The notes under the pieces were generated by a model that was not told the DNA's origin, did no database searches, and was given only the letters and a program-made list of their open reading frames with translations. From positions 1-64,000 of the forward strand of contig CAWADG010000011.1 in assembly GCA_963780815.1 (NCBI GenBank): DNA of 64,000 nucleotides. The letters are read 5' to 3'. The position numbers and the translations under genes are program-made. Each line of letters begins with the position of its first letter. The first letter of the stretch is position 1. Positions 1 to 8,830 of this stretch are shown here, piece after piece. The stretch comes from VRUE01 sp963780815. Its GTDB lineage: Bacteria; Actinomycetota; Thermoleophilia; Solirubrobacterales; 70-9.

Positions 1-76
1 CGGCTGGGGGCCGAGCGGTCGCCGGTTCAAATCCGGCCTCCCCGATAACCGGAAGCCCGCTTCGGAAGCGCGACCC
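1..76 (+). repeat. A1: tRNA-Pro(GGG) 3'-half repeat, cut by window edge
   Basis: Bases 4-45 read as anticodon loop (CTGGGGG), anticodon-stem 3' strand, variable loop, T-arm (GGTTCAAATCC) and acceptor 3' strand (CTCCCCG) with discriminator A, as in a tRNA-Pro(GGG). No 5' half is visible. A hairpin of the AAGCCCGC/GCGGG type, like a tRNA terminator, follows at about 51-72. The upstream arm, if present, lies outside the window. Confidence 0.8.
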
Positions 77-84
77 GGCCCCTC

Positions 85-618
85 CTAGCGCACGACAGCT
101 ACCGAGAGCGTGTGCTGCGCGGCGCGAGAGCAGGTGCCGAATGGCAGCGGCACCAGCTTCGATTTGCTCTGTCCAGGGGGCGTGACCCGCAGGCCGGCAG
201 CGGTCACCGGGTGGCAGGCCGAGGGCGAGAAGTTGCCGGCGTCGACGATCCGCAGCGAGGCGCTCGCCGTCGCGCCGTTCGCCAGTTTCACCGTTTTCGG
301 TTTCTGGCCGGCTTCGTGCTGCGCCGGGGCGCCGATCCGTTTGCCGGCGAGGTTGACCGCGGCGACCCGCGGGAAGCCCCTCAGGGTGCAGGCGTGGCCG
401 GAGAGGTTGGTGAACTTGACCTTGTAGAAGACGCTCCCTGCGGTGCCGCCGCCGGCCCCGTTGTTGGACCAGATCACCAATCCGGACGTCTTGCAGTGCG
501 GTGGGCCAGCCGCGACGGCGCTCGCCGCGGGAGAGGCCAGGGGGAGGGCCGCGATCGCCAACAGGGCGACGAGGGCGAGGCGGGCGAGGGGCGCTGGGGA
601 GAATCCGGCTTGACTCAT
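85..618 (-). CDS. Secreted DUF4232-like protein
   Basis: 177 aa. I chose the ATG at 618 because it opens a clear signal peptide (about residues 1-36: basic start, Leu/Ala-rich core, ASA-type cleavage region); the longer reading frame to 738 adds low-complexity sequence. The mature part has the DUF4232 pattern: a 'HCKTSGLVIW' opening strand, an FTNLSG motif, a CTLRGFP strand and a C-terminal Cys in 'FGTC', giving a predicted beta-sandwich with paired cysteines. Family members are exported actinobacterial proteins of unknown function. It sits alone between A1 and A2. Confidence 0.75.
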   Translation of the reverse strand: MSQAGFSPAPLARLALVALLAIAALPLASPAASAVAAGPPHCKTSGLVIWSNNGAGGGTAGSVFYKVKFTNLSGHACTLRGFPRVAAVNLAGKRIGAPAQHEAGQKPKTVKLANGATASASLRIVDAGNFSPSACHPVTAAGLRVTPPGQSKSKLVPLPFGTCSRAAQHTLSVAVVR

Positions 619-738
619 CGTGGACCGGCCTTTCGGTGGGGGATCGTTTGCCGCGCTGAGGCGGCGAGTGGCCTGCGTTGAGCCTACCCCGCTCCTCCGG
701 CTAAACGATTGGTCGAGTTCCCACAGCGCAAGAAGCAC

Positions 739-1083
739 GAATAGCAGAGGATAAGCATGCGTGGGAGGTCGGCCGGCCCGGGCGACCCACTACGCGGCGA
801 TGCTCTTCGTCGGTACCCGGATGTGATTCGCGCAACGGGCCCCCTCGGCGGTGTCTTCGAGGCGCTGGCGTTGGCGGTAAGAACGCTTCGGTTCCAGCTC
901 TAGAGGTCCTCTCGAAGAGGGCGCTGCCAGCCTTTCGGTCGAGCTCGATAAGGCTGTGCCCACTCCCGTGCCGGGCCGCGGCCACGCCTCGATCTTTGTG
1001 CGCCTGAAGGCTGGCGGCGTTAGAACCATCGATGACCAGGCACGCTGGCTCAGCTCAGGTGAGCGTCTCGTCACCACCGGGCC
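739..1083. other. Intergenic stretch without a supported gene
   Basis: Open frames exist on both strands, but the minus-strand ones run on into repeat A2 and none resembles a known protein. Some of the sequence may be decayed coding DNA. I see no convincing RNA or regulatory site. Confidence 0.5.
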
Positions 1084-1268
1084 TGGTACCACTTTTGGTA
1101 CCGGATGCATCGTCCTATATGTCCGATGAGTCCAGATCGAGGGACAGAAGGGACGCGGGGGACGCATAGGGACGCGTCCGACAGACCTGTCTGCCCGCTG
1201 GGGGCCGAGCGGTCGCCGGTTCAAATCCGGCCTCCCCGATCGCCGGAAGCCCGCTTCGGAAGCGGGTT
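1084..1268 (+). repeat. A2: full-length tRNA-Pro-half element
   Basis: Layout: GGTACC-N6-GGTACC pair (1085-1102), three GTCC boxes then four GGGAC boxes at 9-10 bp spacing in inverted orientation, a short variable segment, tRNA-Pro(GGG) 3' half (1198-1239), and a terminator-like hairpin (AAGCCCGC/GCGGGTT, about 1245-1268). This is one of nine copies with the complete upstream arm. Confidence 0.85.
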
Positions 1269-1416
1269 CCCACTTTGGAGAGGAGTCGGGTTGAACGTTC
1301 CGTTAGGTGCCTGCGGCGTCGAGGGACGCCCGCGCTCCGAGGGCGAGGGCCAGGTGGAGCGGCAGCGCAGCGGCCCGGGTTTGCCACACCAGCCCTGACC
1401 GCTCTACGATGTTGGA

Positions 1417-3789
1417 GTGATCGTCCGCGTAAGCCGTCGCTCGCGATTGCGCGGGCTCACCCCGGTCCTGGCGATAGCGGCGTGTGCCCTGCTGTCACTC
1501 GGCGCTCCGGCAGCGGCCTCGGCGACCATTTACACAGTCGATAGCACCGCGGACGAAGCTGACGCGAATCCCGGGGCGGAAGGCTGCAAGACCGCGGGCG
1601 CACATTGCACCCTGCGCGCCGCGATCGAAGAATCGAACCTCTCGGCAGGGCCTGACGAAATCGAATTCGCCGCAGCCTTCAACGGCCAGCTCGCCGACAC
1701 GATCAACCTAGGCAGCAGTCTTCCCTCGATCATCGAGTCCGTTCACATCGACGGCGACAAAGGGGGCCAGTGCACCACTGAAGCGGCGAGCGTCAAGGGC
1801 CCGTGCGTGGGGGTGAAGGCCGCGGGCGGGACGTTCCCGTTCACGGTCCAGGGCGACGGCGTCACGATCGAGGGGCTGGCGATTACCGAAGGGCTCGCCG
1901 GAATCCGCGTGATCAACGCCACTGAAAACTTCACCGCGCGCGACGACTGGCTTGGGGTGACGCTCAAAGGTGAAAACGGCGGCAGCGGCGAAGGGATCTT
2001 CGTCGACCCGAACTCGAACGGTGCGACGATCGGCGGGGTCAACGCCACCGATCGCAACGTGATCGCCAACAGCAGCGGCGATGGGCTCGACCTCAAGGGC
2101 GCCAGCGTCGCCAAGGTCCAGGGCAACTACTTCGGGGTCAAACCCGACGGTGTCACGCCAGCCGCGAACGGCAAGGACATCGAGATCACCGACTCGACCG
2201 CCGGCGGTGGCATCAAAGCGGCCGGAGACGAAATCGGCGCCGAAGTCGGCGCCGAAGGGGCCGCGACGCCGGCATGCGACCACGGCTGCAACGTGCTCGT
2301 AAGCTCAGCCATATCCGAAGCCGCGATCGACCTGAGGGGGAATGGCGGAGAAGAGGTCCCCGCCTCGGGGCCGACGACGATCCACGGCAACTACGTCGGA
2401 ATCGACGCCACGGGGGCGGCGGCGGCTCAGGGTGCCGACAAAGGAATCCTCGTCGGCGGTTCCGACAAAGCCCTGATCGGCGGCAGCGGCGTCGGTGACG
2501 CCAACCACATCATCCTGGGCACATACGCCATCCTCGCCGGCACCGGGGCCGACGACCTGGTCGTCGACGGCAACCTCATCGGCCTCAATCCTGCCGGCAC
2601 CGCAACCCTCTCGCCCCCAAGCGCCGACGGGATCTTCGACAGCTCGGAAGGGATCACCAGCTTTGACCATTTCGCACAAATCACCGACAACCGGATCGCG
2701 ATGATAGGCGGCATCGCGATCGAGCAGCACAGCTCCGGCGCATTGATCGCCGGCAACGTCCTCGGCCGGGGGTTAAACGGGGAGATCCTCTCCGCTGGCA
2801 CCACTGGCATCAAGGTCTGGGGCTCGATCGGCGGCAGCACGATCAAATCGAACCTGATCGAAGAGGCGGCCGGCAACGGGATCCTGATCGAAAACAGCCA
2901 CAACGCGGTGGTCGGCAACGTAGTCGAAGGCGCCGGCCTTGCCGGCATCCGGATCCAGAACTTCCTCACCCTGCCTTCGGTCGACAACCTGATCGGCAAC
3001 GACTCCGAAGACGAAGAAAACGAGATCTCGGGGAGCGGCGGGGCCGCGATCGAGGTCGCCGACGAAGAAGACGACGCAATCATCATCAGGCGCAACTTCG
3101 GTAACGGCAATGCCGGCCTCTTCATCGACCTCGGCGCCGACGGCCCGGGCAACCAAGCGACGGGGCCCAACGAAGGCATCCAGGCCCCGGTCATCGCGAA
3201 AGCGACGACAGCGGGGGTAAGCGGCAACGGCGCTCTGGGCGGCGCCGACATCCGCGTCTTCGAAAAGGCAACCGCCGCCAACGGCGAGATCAAAGGCTTC
3301 CTCGGCAAAGTCAAAGCTGACGGCGGCGGCAGTTGGGAACTCGCGTACGGCGCGAAAATCCCGGTCGGTACCAACGTTGGCGTCACCCAGACCGGCGTCG
3401 AAGGCACCTCGGAGCTCGCCGTTGCCACCACCGAAGCGGAAAAAGCGGGCGATGGTGAAGAACAAGGCGGTGGAAATGGTGGCGGGGGCAGCAACGGTGG
3501 CGGTGGAAAAGGCGGCACGTCCACGGACACGACTCCCCCGCAGACGACGATCCGCAAGGGGACAAAGGGCAAGACCCACAGCACGACCGCGAAATTCAAG
3601 TTCGACTCCAGTGAGGTGGGCTCGACCTTCCAGTGCAAGCTCGACCGCAAGCCGTTCAAGCCATGCCGCTCGCCGAAGAAGTACGGCGCCCTGAAGCCCG
3701 GCAAACACGTCTTCAAGGTGCGGGCGGTGGATGCCGCCGGCAACGTCGACCAGAGCCCGGCAAAGAGGGCGTTCAGCGTTCTCGGCTGA
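1417..3789 (+). CDS. Secreted CSLREA-type right-handed beta-helix protein
   Basis: 790 aa, GTG start at 1417. Residues 1-36 form a signal peptide. Residues 37-85 match the CSLREA-domain pattern (TVDSTADEAD ... CTLRAAIEESN). Residues about 90-600 are Asn/Gly/Ile-rich short repeats (GNYVG, GNVVEGAG, DNLIGND) typical of a right-handed parallel beta-helix. A Gly/Asn-rich linker (about 678-701) leads to a C-terminal module beginning TTPPQTT, with FQCKLD, FKPC and 'VRAVDAAGNVD' motifs, common in Thermoleophilia secreted proteins. It is probably a cell-surface or extracellular protein; the ligand is unknown. It is the only gene between repeats A2 and A3. Confidence 0.8.
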   Translation: MIVRVSRRSRLRGLTPVLAIAACALLSLGAPAAASATIYTVDSTADEADANPGAEGCKTAGAHCTLRAAIEESNLSAGPDEIEFAAAFNGQLADTINLGSSLPSIIESVHIDGDKGGQCTTEAASVKGPCVGVKAAGGTFPFTVQGDGVTIEGLAITEGLAGIRVINATENFTARDDWLGVTLKGENGGSGEGIFVDPNSNGATIGGVNATDRNVIANSSGDGLDLKGASVAKVQGNYFGVKPDGVTPAANGKDIEITDSTAGGGIKAAGDEIGAEVGAEGAATPACDHGCNVLVSSAISEAAIDLRGNGGEEVPASGPTTIHGNYVGIDATGAAAAQGADKGILVGGSDKALIGGSGVGDANHIILGTYAILAGTGADDLVVDGNLIGLNPAGTATLSPPSADGIFDSSEGITSFDHFAQITDNRIAMIGGIAIEQHSSGALIAGNVLGRGLNGEILSAGTTGIKVWGSIGGSTIKSNLIEEAAGNGILIENSHNAVVGNVVEGAGLAGIRIQNFLTLPSVDNLIGNDSEDEENEISGSGGAAIEVADEEDDAIIIRRNFGNGNAGLFIDLGADGPGNQATGPNEGIQAPVIAKATTAGVSGNGALGGADIRVFEKATAANGEIKGFLGKVKADGGGSWELAYGAKIPVGTNVGVTQTGVEGTSELAVATTEAEKAGDGEEQGGGNGGGGSNGGGGKGGTSTDTTPPQTTIRKGTKGKTHSTTAKFKFDSSEVGSTFQCKLDRKPFKPCRSPKKYGALKPGKHVFKVRAVDAAGNVDQSPAKRAFSVLG

Positions 3790-3929
3790 GTCGGCGGGCT
3801 CCTCGCCCTTTGGGGGAGAATTGCGCCCATGCTGACCGTCGTCGGCGCCGATGATGAGCGCCTTCATGACGAAGCACATTTTTTGACGCGAGTTCGATTC
3901 GGTCGCCGCTCTGCTTCCACGACCCTGGC

Positions 3930-4086
3930 GTGGTACCGCTTTTGGTACCGGATGCATCGTCCGATATGTCCGATGAGTCCCGATCGGGGGACAGGAGGGA
4001 CGCACGGGACGCATAGGGACGCATCTGACAGACCTGTCCTCCGGCTGGGGGCCGAGCGGTCGCCGGTTCAAATCCGGCCTCCCCGA
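3930..4086 (+). repeat. A3: full-length tRNA-Pro-half element
   Basis: GGTACC pair at 3932-3950, three GTCC boxes and four GGGAC boxes at 9-10 bp phase, then the tRNA-Pro(GGG) 3' half ending at discriminator A 4086. The terminator hairpin seen after A1 and A2 is absent. It lies in the upstream region of the following secreted-protein gene. Confidence 0.85.
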
Positions 4087-4149
4087 CTGATTCGAGAAGT
4101 CTGGAGTGCCCTGGCGGCGGGGCGGCGGTCCTCGGTACCATGCCGGGCA

Positions 4150-5829
4150 ATGGGGACCCGGGTCATGCTCTGGTGGGCGAGCGCCCTGGTGATCGCACTG
4201 GCTGTGGCACCGAGGGCTGGTGCGGACACGTTCTGCGTGAACCGTTCCGGTTGTTCCGATCCGGGTCACAACTTCACGACGGTCCAGCAGGCGATCAGCG
4301 CCGCGGAAGCGAACAATCCCGCTTCGCCACCGGCCTCCCCCGATCTCATCCTCGTCGGCGACGGCGTATTTCACGAAGCGGTCACCGAAGGCGGCGACAA
4401 CCCCGTGGACATCGTCGGTTCCGGCCCACGAACGGAAACCAGCGGCACTCTCATAGAGCGGGACCCCGGCAACAGCGTGCGCACCGTCTTGTTGGGCGTC
4501 GCCCTGGGCGGCCGGGCGAGCACGATCAAGGACGTCACGATTCAGGTGGCTTCCGGCGCCGACAACACCGGCTTGGCGATCGCTGGGGAAGTGAAGAACG
4601 TGGATATCACCGCGGCGACGAGCCCGTCGCCACCCACCAACAGCGTGGGGATCTATATGAACGGCAACGGTCAGACCCCCATCCGCAACGCCAATGTCGA
4701 CCTCCCCGGGACCGGGTTCGGCGTTCTAATGCGCCTCGCGAAACTCGAAAACTCCTCGGTGAAGGCGAGCACCGGCCTCGTGGGCGACGGGACGGTCTAC
4801 GGGTCGACCATCGACGCCAACATCGGCGTGCAGTCGGAAGAATTCAAGCTCGAGGACTGTGTGATGCACATCTCAGGCCCGAACGGGGTTGCGTTGAGCG
4901 CGGTCGGGATCGGCTTCAACGTGTTCAGTCGGATCAAGGCGCGTCACCTGACGGTGATCGGCGACTCCGATCCGACCTCGCTGGCCGTGCTCGCAGAAGC
5001 GGAAGGCTCGACGTCGGACAACTCCGCCGAAGTTGACATCCGGAGCTCGATCCTGCGCGGGTTCGCGATGAACTTCAAGCGCCGCGCCGATAACGGCTCG
5101 GGAGGCAAAACCGGAACAGCGAACCTCACCGTTGCCTACTCGGACTACGACAAGTCCCTGCCGGAGGAAGACAGCGGCGACGGCCCCGGCACGCTCGACG
5201 ACACGACCGGCAACATCTCGGCCAACCCTGGCTTCCGTTCGGCCAACGACCTCCACCTCTCACCCGGCTCGCCGCTAATCGACGCGGGGGATCCCGCGTC
5301 CCCGGACACCAGTGGCTTCCCGCCAGACTCGACCGTTGACTTCGATGGTCTACCGCGAAGGGTCGACGGCAACGGAGACGGCATCGCGCGGGCGGACATC
5401 GGGGCGTTCGAGTTCCAGCCCGAACCGCCGCACCAGATGCCGATTCTCGACACGACCGGGCCCAGGATCACCCTGAAGGGCAAGAAGGTCCAGACGGGCG
5501 CAAAGCTGGTGAAGGTGAAGGTGACAAGCGACGAGGCCGCCGAGCTGCAGGGGGGCGGAAAGGTCACGATCCCGGCGGTGAAGCCCGCAGACTCATCGGC
5601 GGGCGCCACCAAGAAGAGCTTCAAGCTCCAAGCACAGACGAAGCCGATCGCCGCCGGCGAGACGATGACCCTCACCCTGCGGCTCACCAAGCGCGCCAAG
5701 CAGCTGACCAAGCAAGCTCAGGCCAGGGGCAAGATTGCCAAGGTCACGATCACGGTGAGCGCCACCGATGCTGCTGGCAACCAAGGATTGGCGAAGCTCA
5801 AGGTCAAGCTGAAGCGTAAGAACAGTTAG
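4150..5829 (+). CDS. Secreted choice-of-anchor Q-type beta-helix protein
   Basis: 559 aa. ATG at 4150 is chosen because it begins a signal peptide (MGTRVMLWWAS..., cleavage near APRAGA); the open frame upstream is only repeat A3. Residues 28-360 are Asn/Gly-rich with 'FTTVQQAISAAE' and ladder-like strands, suggesting a parallel beta-helix. Around residues 370-425 the LSPGSPLIDAGDP and ARADIGAFEF motifs match the choice-of-anchor Q pattern. The C-terminal 120 residues are a Lys/Thr-rich beta-sandwich ending in poly-basic sequence. It is likely exported and surface-attached. It is the sole gene between A3 and the degenerate A remnant. Confidence 0.75.
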   Translation: MGTRVMLWWASALVIALAVAPRAGADTFCVNRSGCSDPGHNFTTVQQAISAAEANNPASPPASPDLILVGDGVFHEAVTEGGDNPVDIVGSGPRTETSGTLIERDPGNSVRTVLLGVALGGRASTIKDVTIQVASGADNTGLAIAGEVKNVDITAATSPSPPTNSVGIYMNGNGQTPIRNANVDLPGTGFGVLMRLAKLENSSVKASTGLVGDGTVYGSTIDANIGVQSEEFKLEDCVMHISGPNGVALSAVGIGFNVFSRIKARHLTVIGDSDPTSLAVLAEAEGSTSDNSAEVDIRSSILRGFAMNFKRRADNGSGGKTGTANLTVAYSDYDKSLPEEDSGDGPGTLDDTTGNISANPGFRSANDLHLSPGSPLIDAGDPASPDTSGFPPDSTVDFDGLPRRVDGNGDGIARADIGAFEFQPEPPHQMPILDTTGPRITLKGKKVQTGAKLVKVKVTSDEAAELQGGGKVTIPAVKPADSSAGATKKSFKLQAQTKPIAAGETMTLTLRLTKRAKQLTKQAQARGKIAKVTITVSATDAAGNQGLAKLKVKLKRKNS

Positions 5830-5902
5830 CGCGTCCGGTCGCAGGTTGAAATCCTGTCTCCCCGCTAAGCCGGAGGCCCGCTGCGGAAGCCGGCCAAGAC
5901 TT
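5830..5902 (+). repeat. Degenerate A-type tRNA-half remnant
   Basis: The sequence GGTCGCAGGTTGAAATCCTG, then TCTCCCCGC and a GGCCCGC/GCGGAAGCC hairpin, resembles the T-arm, acceptor and terminator of family A with several substitutions. No upstream arm is left. Confidence 0.5.
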
Positions 5903-5993
5903 CGTGATCAGAGGCGTTATTGCGGGGGATAGCGACTGCCGCTATGTTCGAAACAGAGTCAGAGAAGCTTCTCGGCTACTGGAGGGAACTGAC

Positions 5994-6431
5994 ATGCCCA
6001 GCATCAAGGAGGCTGCAGCGGCGTTTCTAGACAATCGACGAGTCGCCGTGACGGGCGTCTCGCGCAAACCGACTGAGCAAGCGAGCCTGCAACTCACTCG
6101 CCCTATCACTGTCCTAGTTGGTCCGAACAACTCGGGGAAGACCTCGATACTCCGAATTCTGGACTGGCTGTTCAACGGTGATTTCGGTGAATTCGAGCGA
6201 AGCTCAAAGCTGTCCCCAGACGTAGTTGAGCTCCTACAGCCTGCCCGAAAGACCCGCAGTCGTGCACGCCGCGTGACGCTATTAGTACGCGTCACGGACG
6301 GGCGCCGCCACGGGCGATTCAAATGTGAGGATGGAGTTGCGCGACTTCGCGTTGGAATGCGAGTGCCTTCGCTGAGATCAACGACTGGACCACAGACGGC
6401 CTTGAGCGATGGGGTCTGGATCACAATCTGA
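5994..6431 (+). pseudogene. Chimeric remnant: CoA-binding protein start fused to AAA ATPase N-terminus
   Basis: 145 codons, ATG at 5994 with a GGAGGG ribosome-binding site. Residues 1-25 (SIKEAAAAFLDNRRVAVTGV, then SRKP) resemble the N-terminus of a YccU-type CoA-binding protein. From residue about 33 the sequence switches to an OLD/AAA-type nucleotide-binding start: ITVLVGPNNSGKTS (Walker A, residues about 39-52) and LRILDWLFNG. It stops before any Walker B or signature motif, so no functional ATPase can be made. I read this as two gene fragments joined by recombination and then truncated. The CoA-binding half is judged on a short stretch only. Confidence 0.6.
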
Positions 6432-6559
6432 GCGAGCTGCACGCGAAGGAGGTCAAACACGACTGCCCGTCGAAGGCTCGCGAGTCGGGCGTAGTGTTCG
6501 CGGCATGGACTCGGGCAACGACTCTTCCGCGCCGCAGTCCGATCAGGGTCGGTCATTGA
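6359..6559 (+). pseudogene. Unidentified coding fragment
   Basis: A 67-codon open frame without a start codon overlaps the end of the ATPase remnant in another frame. It reads INDWTTDGLERWGL, HNLSELHAKEVKHDC and ESGVVFAAWT, with natural-looking composition and hydrophobic spacing, so it is probably a third gene fragment at this junction. I cannot name the family. Confidence 0.35.
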
Positions 6560-7002
6560 GTCGTGCCCAACGCGCGCTCGTGTACGGCACCGTCGGTGTC
6601 GCCATGGAGGTTGTGTTCACCGGTGTGGCGCAGGCGTTCCACCGCGACCGTGCAGACTGGAAACTGCAGGGTCACAGCTACCTCTGGATGCTGCCGTTGT
6701 ACGGCGCACTGACCGCCTACGCTTACGAGCCGGTCCGTGACAGCCTGCGGAACCGGCCGGTTCCTGTCCGGGCTGCCGCCTACGCCGCCGGCACCATCAC
6801 GTTGGAGTATGCGTCGGGACGGCTGCTCAAGCGAACGGTGGGTGTCATCCCGTGGGACTACACCGGGCATGGGCAATTCGTGCGTGGCGGAGGCGCGACG
6901 CGCCTGGACTACGCCCCCTTGTGGGCGGTGGCAGGCATGGTGGCGGAGCGTCTCAGCGACCGGCTGCGTCGCCGCCCAACCCCCGCCCCAGAGCTGAGCT
7001 AA
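6505..7002 (+). CDS. Small membrane protein, putative ABC-transporter type IV (CmpB-like)
   Basis: 165 aa from the ATG at 6505; the start is uncertain because no strong ribosome-binding site is present, and a start near residue 25 is possible. Three to four hydrophobic segments are visible (YGTVGVAMEVVFTGV, SYLWMLPLYGALTAYAY, AAYAAGTITLEYASG). The 'WDYTGHGQFVRGG' stretch and 'LDYAPLWAVAGMVAERL' match the PF06541-type putative ABC-transporter membrane family, which has no demonstrated transport role. Its 5' end overlaps the unidentified fragment, so the start region may have been replaced. Confidence 0.6.
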   Translation: MDSGNDSSAPQSDQGRSLSRAQRALVYGTVGVAMEVVFTGVAQAFHRDRADWKLQGHSYLWMLPLYGALTAYAYEPVRDSLRNRPVPVRAAAYAAGTITLEYASGRLLKRTVGVIPWDYTGHGQFVRGGGATRLDYAPLWAVAGMVAERLSDRLRRRPTPAPELS

Positions 7003-7533
7003 CGTAGTCCCCTGATGTTGTTGGCCGGTCTCGAACTGTCGTTTTGACGCAAAGTCCAACCGTGGTTTGGAACGCCCGACCTTTGGCACGCAAGAGACAT
7101 CCGCATCGAGGATCTACCGGCGCAGATTCATCACGTGAGTGCTACACGAGCCAACCCTTCCAGAGGGCATCTTGCTAGCGCAGCCCAGTCCCAGTCGGCG
7201 ATGATCATCGACCAAACTCAGCCGCGCGTATCTCAACAGCGCAGTGGAGCGGATCGAATCAGTGAACTGCCGGCACCTCGGCCCCACATTTGGATGGCCG
7301 AACTGGCGTCCGAACGGAAGGTCGCAGAATGCACCTGCCACCGCTGTCGCCCGTTTGACCTCCGGCCATCCCGTACAAGCGCGGAATTGCCCTCATTGTC
7401 CCCGGGCTGGTCCCCGGGCTGCTACGGTCCGGGCGTTCGGTCGGACGTCATGTCCGGCAAAGTCGTGTCTAGCGCTCGCGTCGTTGCTTCATCGCATCCT
7501 CCGCGTTCGCAGCACATCAAGTGGAGGCAATGC
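7003..7533. other. Long leader region upstream of cold-shock gene, no gene called
   Basis: 531 bp without a credible coding frame. CspA-family mRNAs often carry long 5' leaders, so part of this may be transcribed. A direct repeat of GTCCCCGGGCT occurs near 7401-7425. I see no recognisable riboswitch. Confidence 0.4.
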
Positions 7534-7740
7534 ATGCCCACTGGAACTGTCAAATGGTTCAGCGACGACAAAGGTTACGGGTTCATCACACCCGACGACG
7601 GCTCTAAGGACGTCTTCGTCCACCACAGCTCGATCACCGGCGAGGGCTTCAAGTCCCTGGCCGAGGGCGCCAAGGTGACCTACGAGACCGAGGAAGGGCC
7701 CAAAGGCCCGGCCGCGGCGAGCGTCCAGGAGACCTCGTAG
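7534..7740 (+). CDS. Cold-shock protein (CspA family)
   Basis: 68 aa, ATG at 7534 preceded by GGAGG. This is a complete single cold-shock domain: 'GTVKWFSDDKGYGFITP' carries RNP-1 (KGYGFI) and 'DVFVHHSSI' carries RNP-2. It should bind single-stranded RNA/DNA in the cytoplasm and act as an RNA chaperone. Length and motifs are fully typical. Open frames starting upstream at 7135 are not needed. Confidence 0.95.
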   Translation: MPTGTVKWFSDDKGYGFITPDDGSKDVFVHHSSITGEGFKSLAEGAKVTYETEEGPKGPAAASVQETS

Positions 7741-7763
7741 TCGCGCACCGCTCTTAGCAGTTT

Positions 7764-7793
7764 GACGAAGCCATCCCCCCGACGGGCTTCGTC
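7764..7793 (+). terminator. Hairpin terminator after cold-shock gene
   Basis: GACGAAGCC (7764-7772) pairs perfectly with GGCTTCGTC (7785-7793) over a 12-nt loop, 24 bp after the cspA-like stop codon. The T-tract is weak, as is common in high-GC actinobacteria. Confidence 0.65.
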
Positions 7794-7924
7794 GTTCGGG
7801 CGCGCGTGGCGCGTCCTCGGTCGCCGCAGTTCGTAATCACAAGGACGCGAGGCGCAAGTGGCCCTTCTCAACATTCGATGTATCTAGGGGCACCAGGAGC
7901 CGGCCTCCTGCTGAACCGAAGGGG

Positions 7925-8719
7925 GTGGTGATATTGCCGAGGGAAGCTCCTCCGAAGCCAACTACCGCCGAGCGCGAGGTGGCTGATCTGCTACCGATCG
8001 AGGCCGATCCCGTCGCGGCCAGAGCCGTCCTGGATCGGGTGCCACTCTGGTTTCACACGTTCTCGCTCGATCGCTCCAGGGAGCTCTACACCCACGGCGT
8101 CGCCCGTGATCATCGCTACCGGGTTCCCGCCTTGCCTGAGGATTTTGGCGGCATGAGCGTGCTTGACATCGGCACCTTCGACGGTTTCTACGCGTTCCTC
8201 GCCGAGGCGCGGGGGGCGGGGCGGGTCGTTGCAGTCGACAACGAGCAGTACAGGGAGTGGGTCAGCTCGCGCTGGGGGGTCGAATTGCAGGGAGGCGAGG
8301 GGTTCGCCGCGATCCGGGAGCTACTCGACTCCGAGGTCGAGTACCAACCCATCGACGCATTCGATCTGGACGAGCTCGGGGAGACGTTCGACTTCATCCT
8401 CTGCTTCGGAATCCTGCACCGGGTGGAGAACCCGCTGGGGCTGATGAAGATCATTCGACGGCGCCTCGCAACCGGCGGACGGGTGCTGCTCGAGACCCAC
8501 GGGGCAGCGGATCGGACTTTCGATTCCGCGGCGGTTCACATCCCCGCGCCGGGAGAGGTCTATGCCCGTGATGATTTCGTGTACTGGGGCTTCACCCCCG
8601 CAGGCTTGGACGCAATGGCTCGCCATGCAGGTTTCGACGGCTTCGAGCTCATCGACACGCCGGTGATCGACAGCCATCCGCGTGTACTCGGGGCGCTCCG
8701 CTCCGGCCCACTCGACTGA
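7925..8719 (+). CDS. Class I SAM-dependent methyltransferase (CmoB/DUF1698-like)
   Basis: 264 aa. Start set at the GTG at 7925; a TTG slightly downstream is possible. The SAM-binding motif I is 'VLDIGTFDGFYAFLAEA' (residues about 79-95), with the acidic end of strand 2 in VVAVDNEQY and 'FDFILCFGILHRVENP' as motif IV/post-motif. WFHTFSLD upstream and 'LLETHGA' later are typical of the CmoB-like (tRNA wobble uridine) or DUF1698 methyltransferase group. Substrate cannot be assigned: many actinobacterial relatives act on other molecules. It is a stand-alone gene. Confidence 0.75.
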   Translation: MVILPREAPPKPTTAEREVADLLPIEADPVAARAVLDRVPLWFHTFSLDRSRELYTHGVARDHRYRVPALPEDFGGMSVLDIGTFDGFYAFLAEARGAGRVVAVDNEQYREWVSSRWGVELQGGEGFAAIRELLDSEVEYQPIDAFDLDELGETFDFILCFGILHRVENPLGLMKIIRRRLATGGRVLLETHGAADRTFDSAAVHIPAPGEVYARDDFVYWGFTPAGLDAMARHAGFDGFELIDTPVIDSHPRVLGALRSGPLD

Positions 8720-8830
8720 TCGCGGTCCCACGGGGGCGAGCGGCGGTCTAAGTCACGCGAGAAAACAACCGTTTTCCAGGGTTTTAACAACTTCGGAGGC
8801 GTTTCGTGGTCCGATTCGAGTGAATCAGAG

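Noticed and set aside
4..45. Complete tRNA-Pro gene at the left edge
   Set aside because: Only the 3' half lies in the window, and the twelve other copies also lack a 5' half; the first three bases match the arm of other copies, not a tRNA 5' anticodon stem.
1084..1268. A elements as retrotransposed tRNA-derived SINE-like copies
   Set aside because: No A-rich tail, no target-site duplication seen, and uniform orientation of all copies; site-specific recombination explains the data better.
790..1387. Minus-strand open frames with motifs such as NRRPLGPQ or GFEPATARPP (also at 2773-4374, 3773-4150, 24162-24359, 32519-33072, 52336-52831, 57693-58077, 59660-60145, 60848-61173)
   Set aside because: They are antisense readings of the A or C repeats (T-arm GGTTCAAATCC read backwards). 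Such peptides are frequently mis-annotated; there is no independent coding signal.
2427..3830. Long minus-strand frame of 467 codons
   Set aside because: Shadow of the beta-helix gene on the other strand: low-complexity Pro/Ser/Leu composition and no domain.
3960..4030. GGGACGCAT-type repeats considered as a CRISPR array
   Set aside because: Units are 9-10 bp without spacers, three or four per element, and recur inside every A arm.
3829..4149. Upstream extension of the beta-helix protein through repeat A3
   Set aside because: The signal peptide starts at 4150 and the extra sequence is entirely the repeat.
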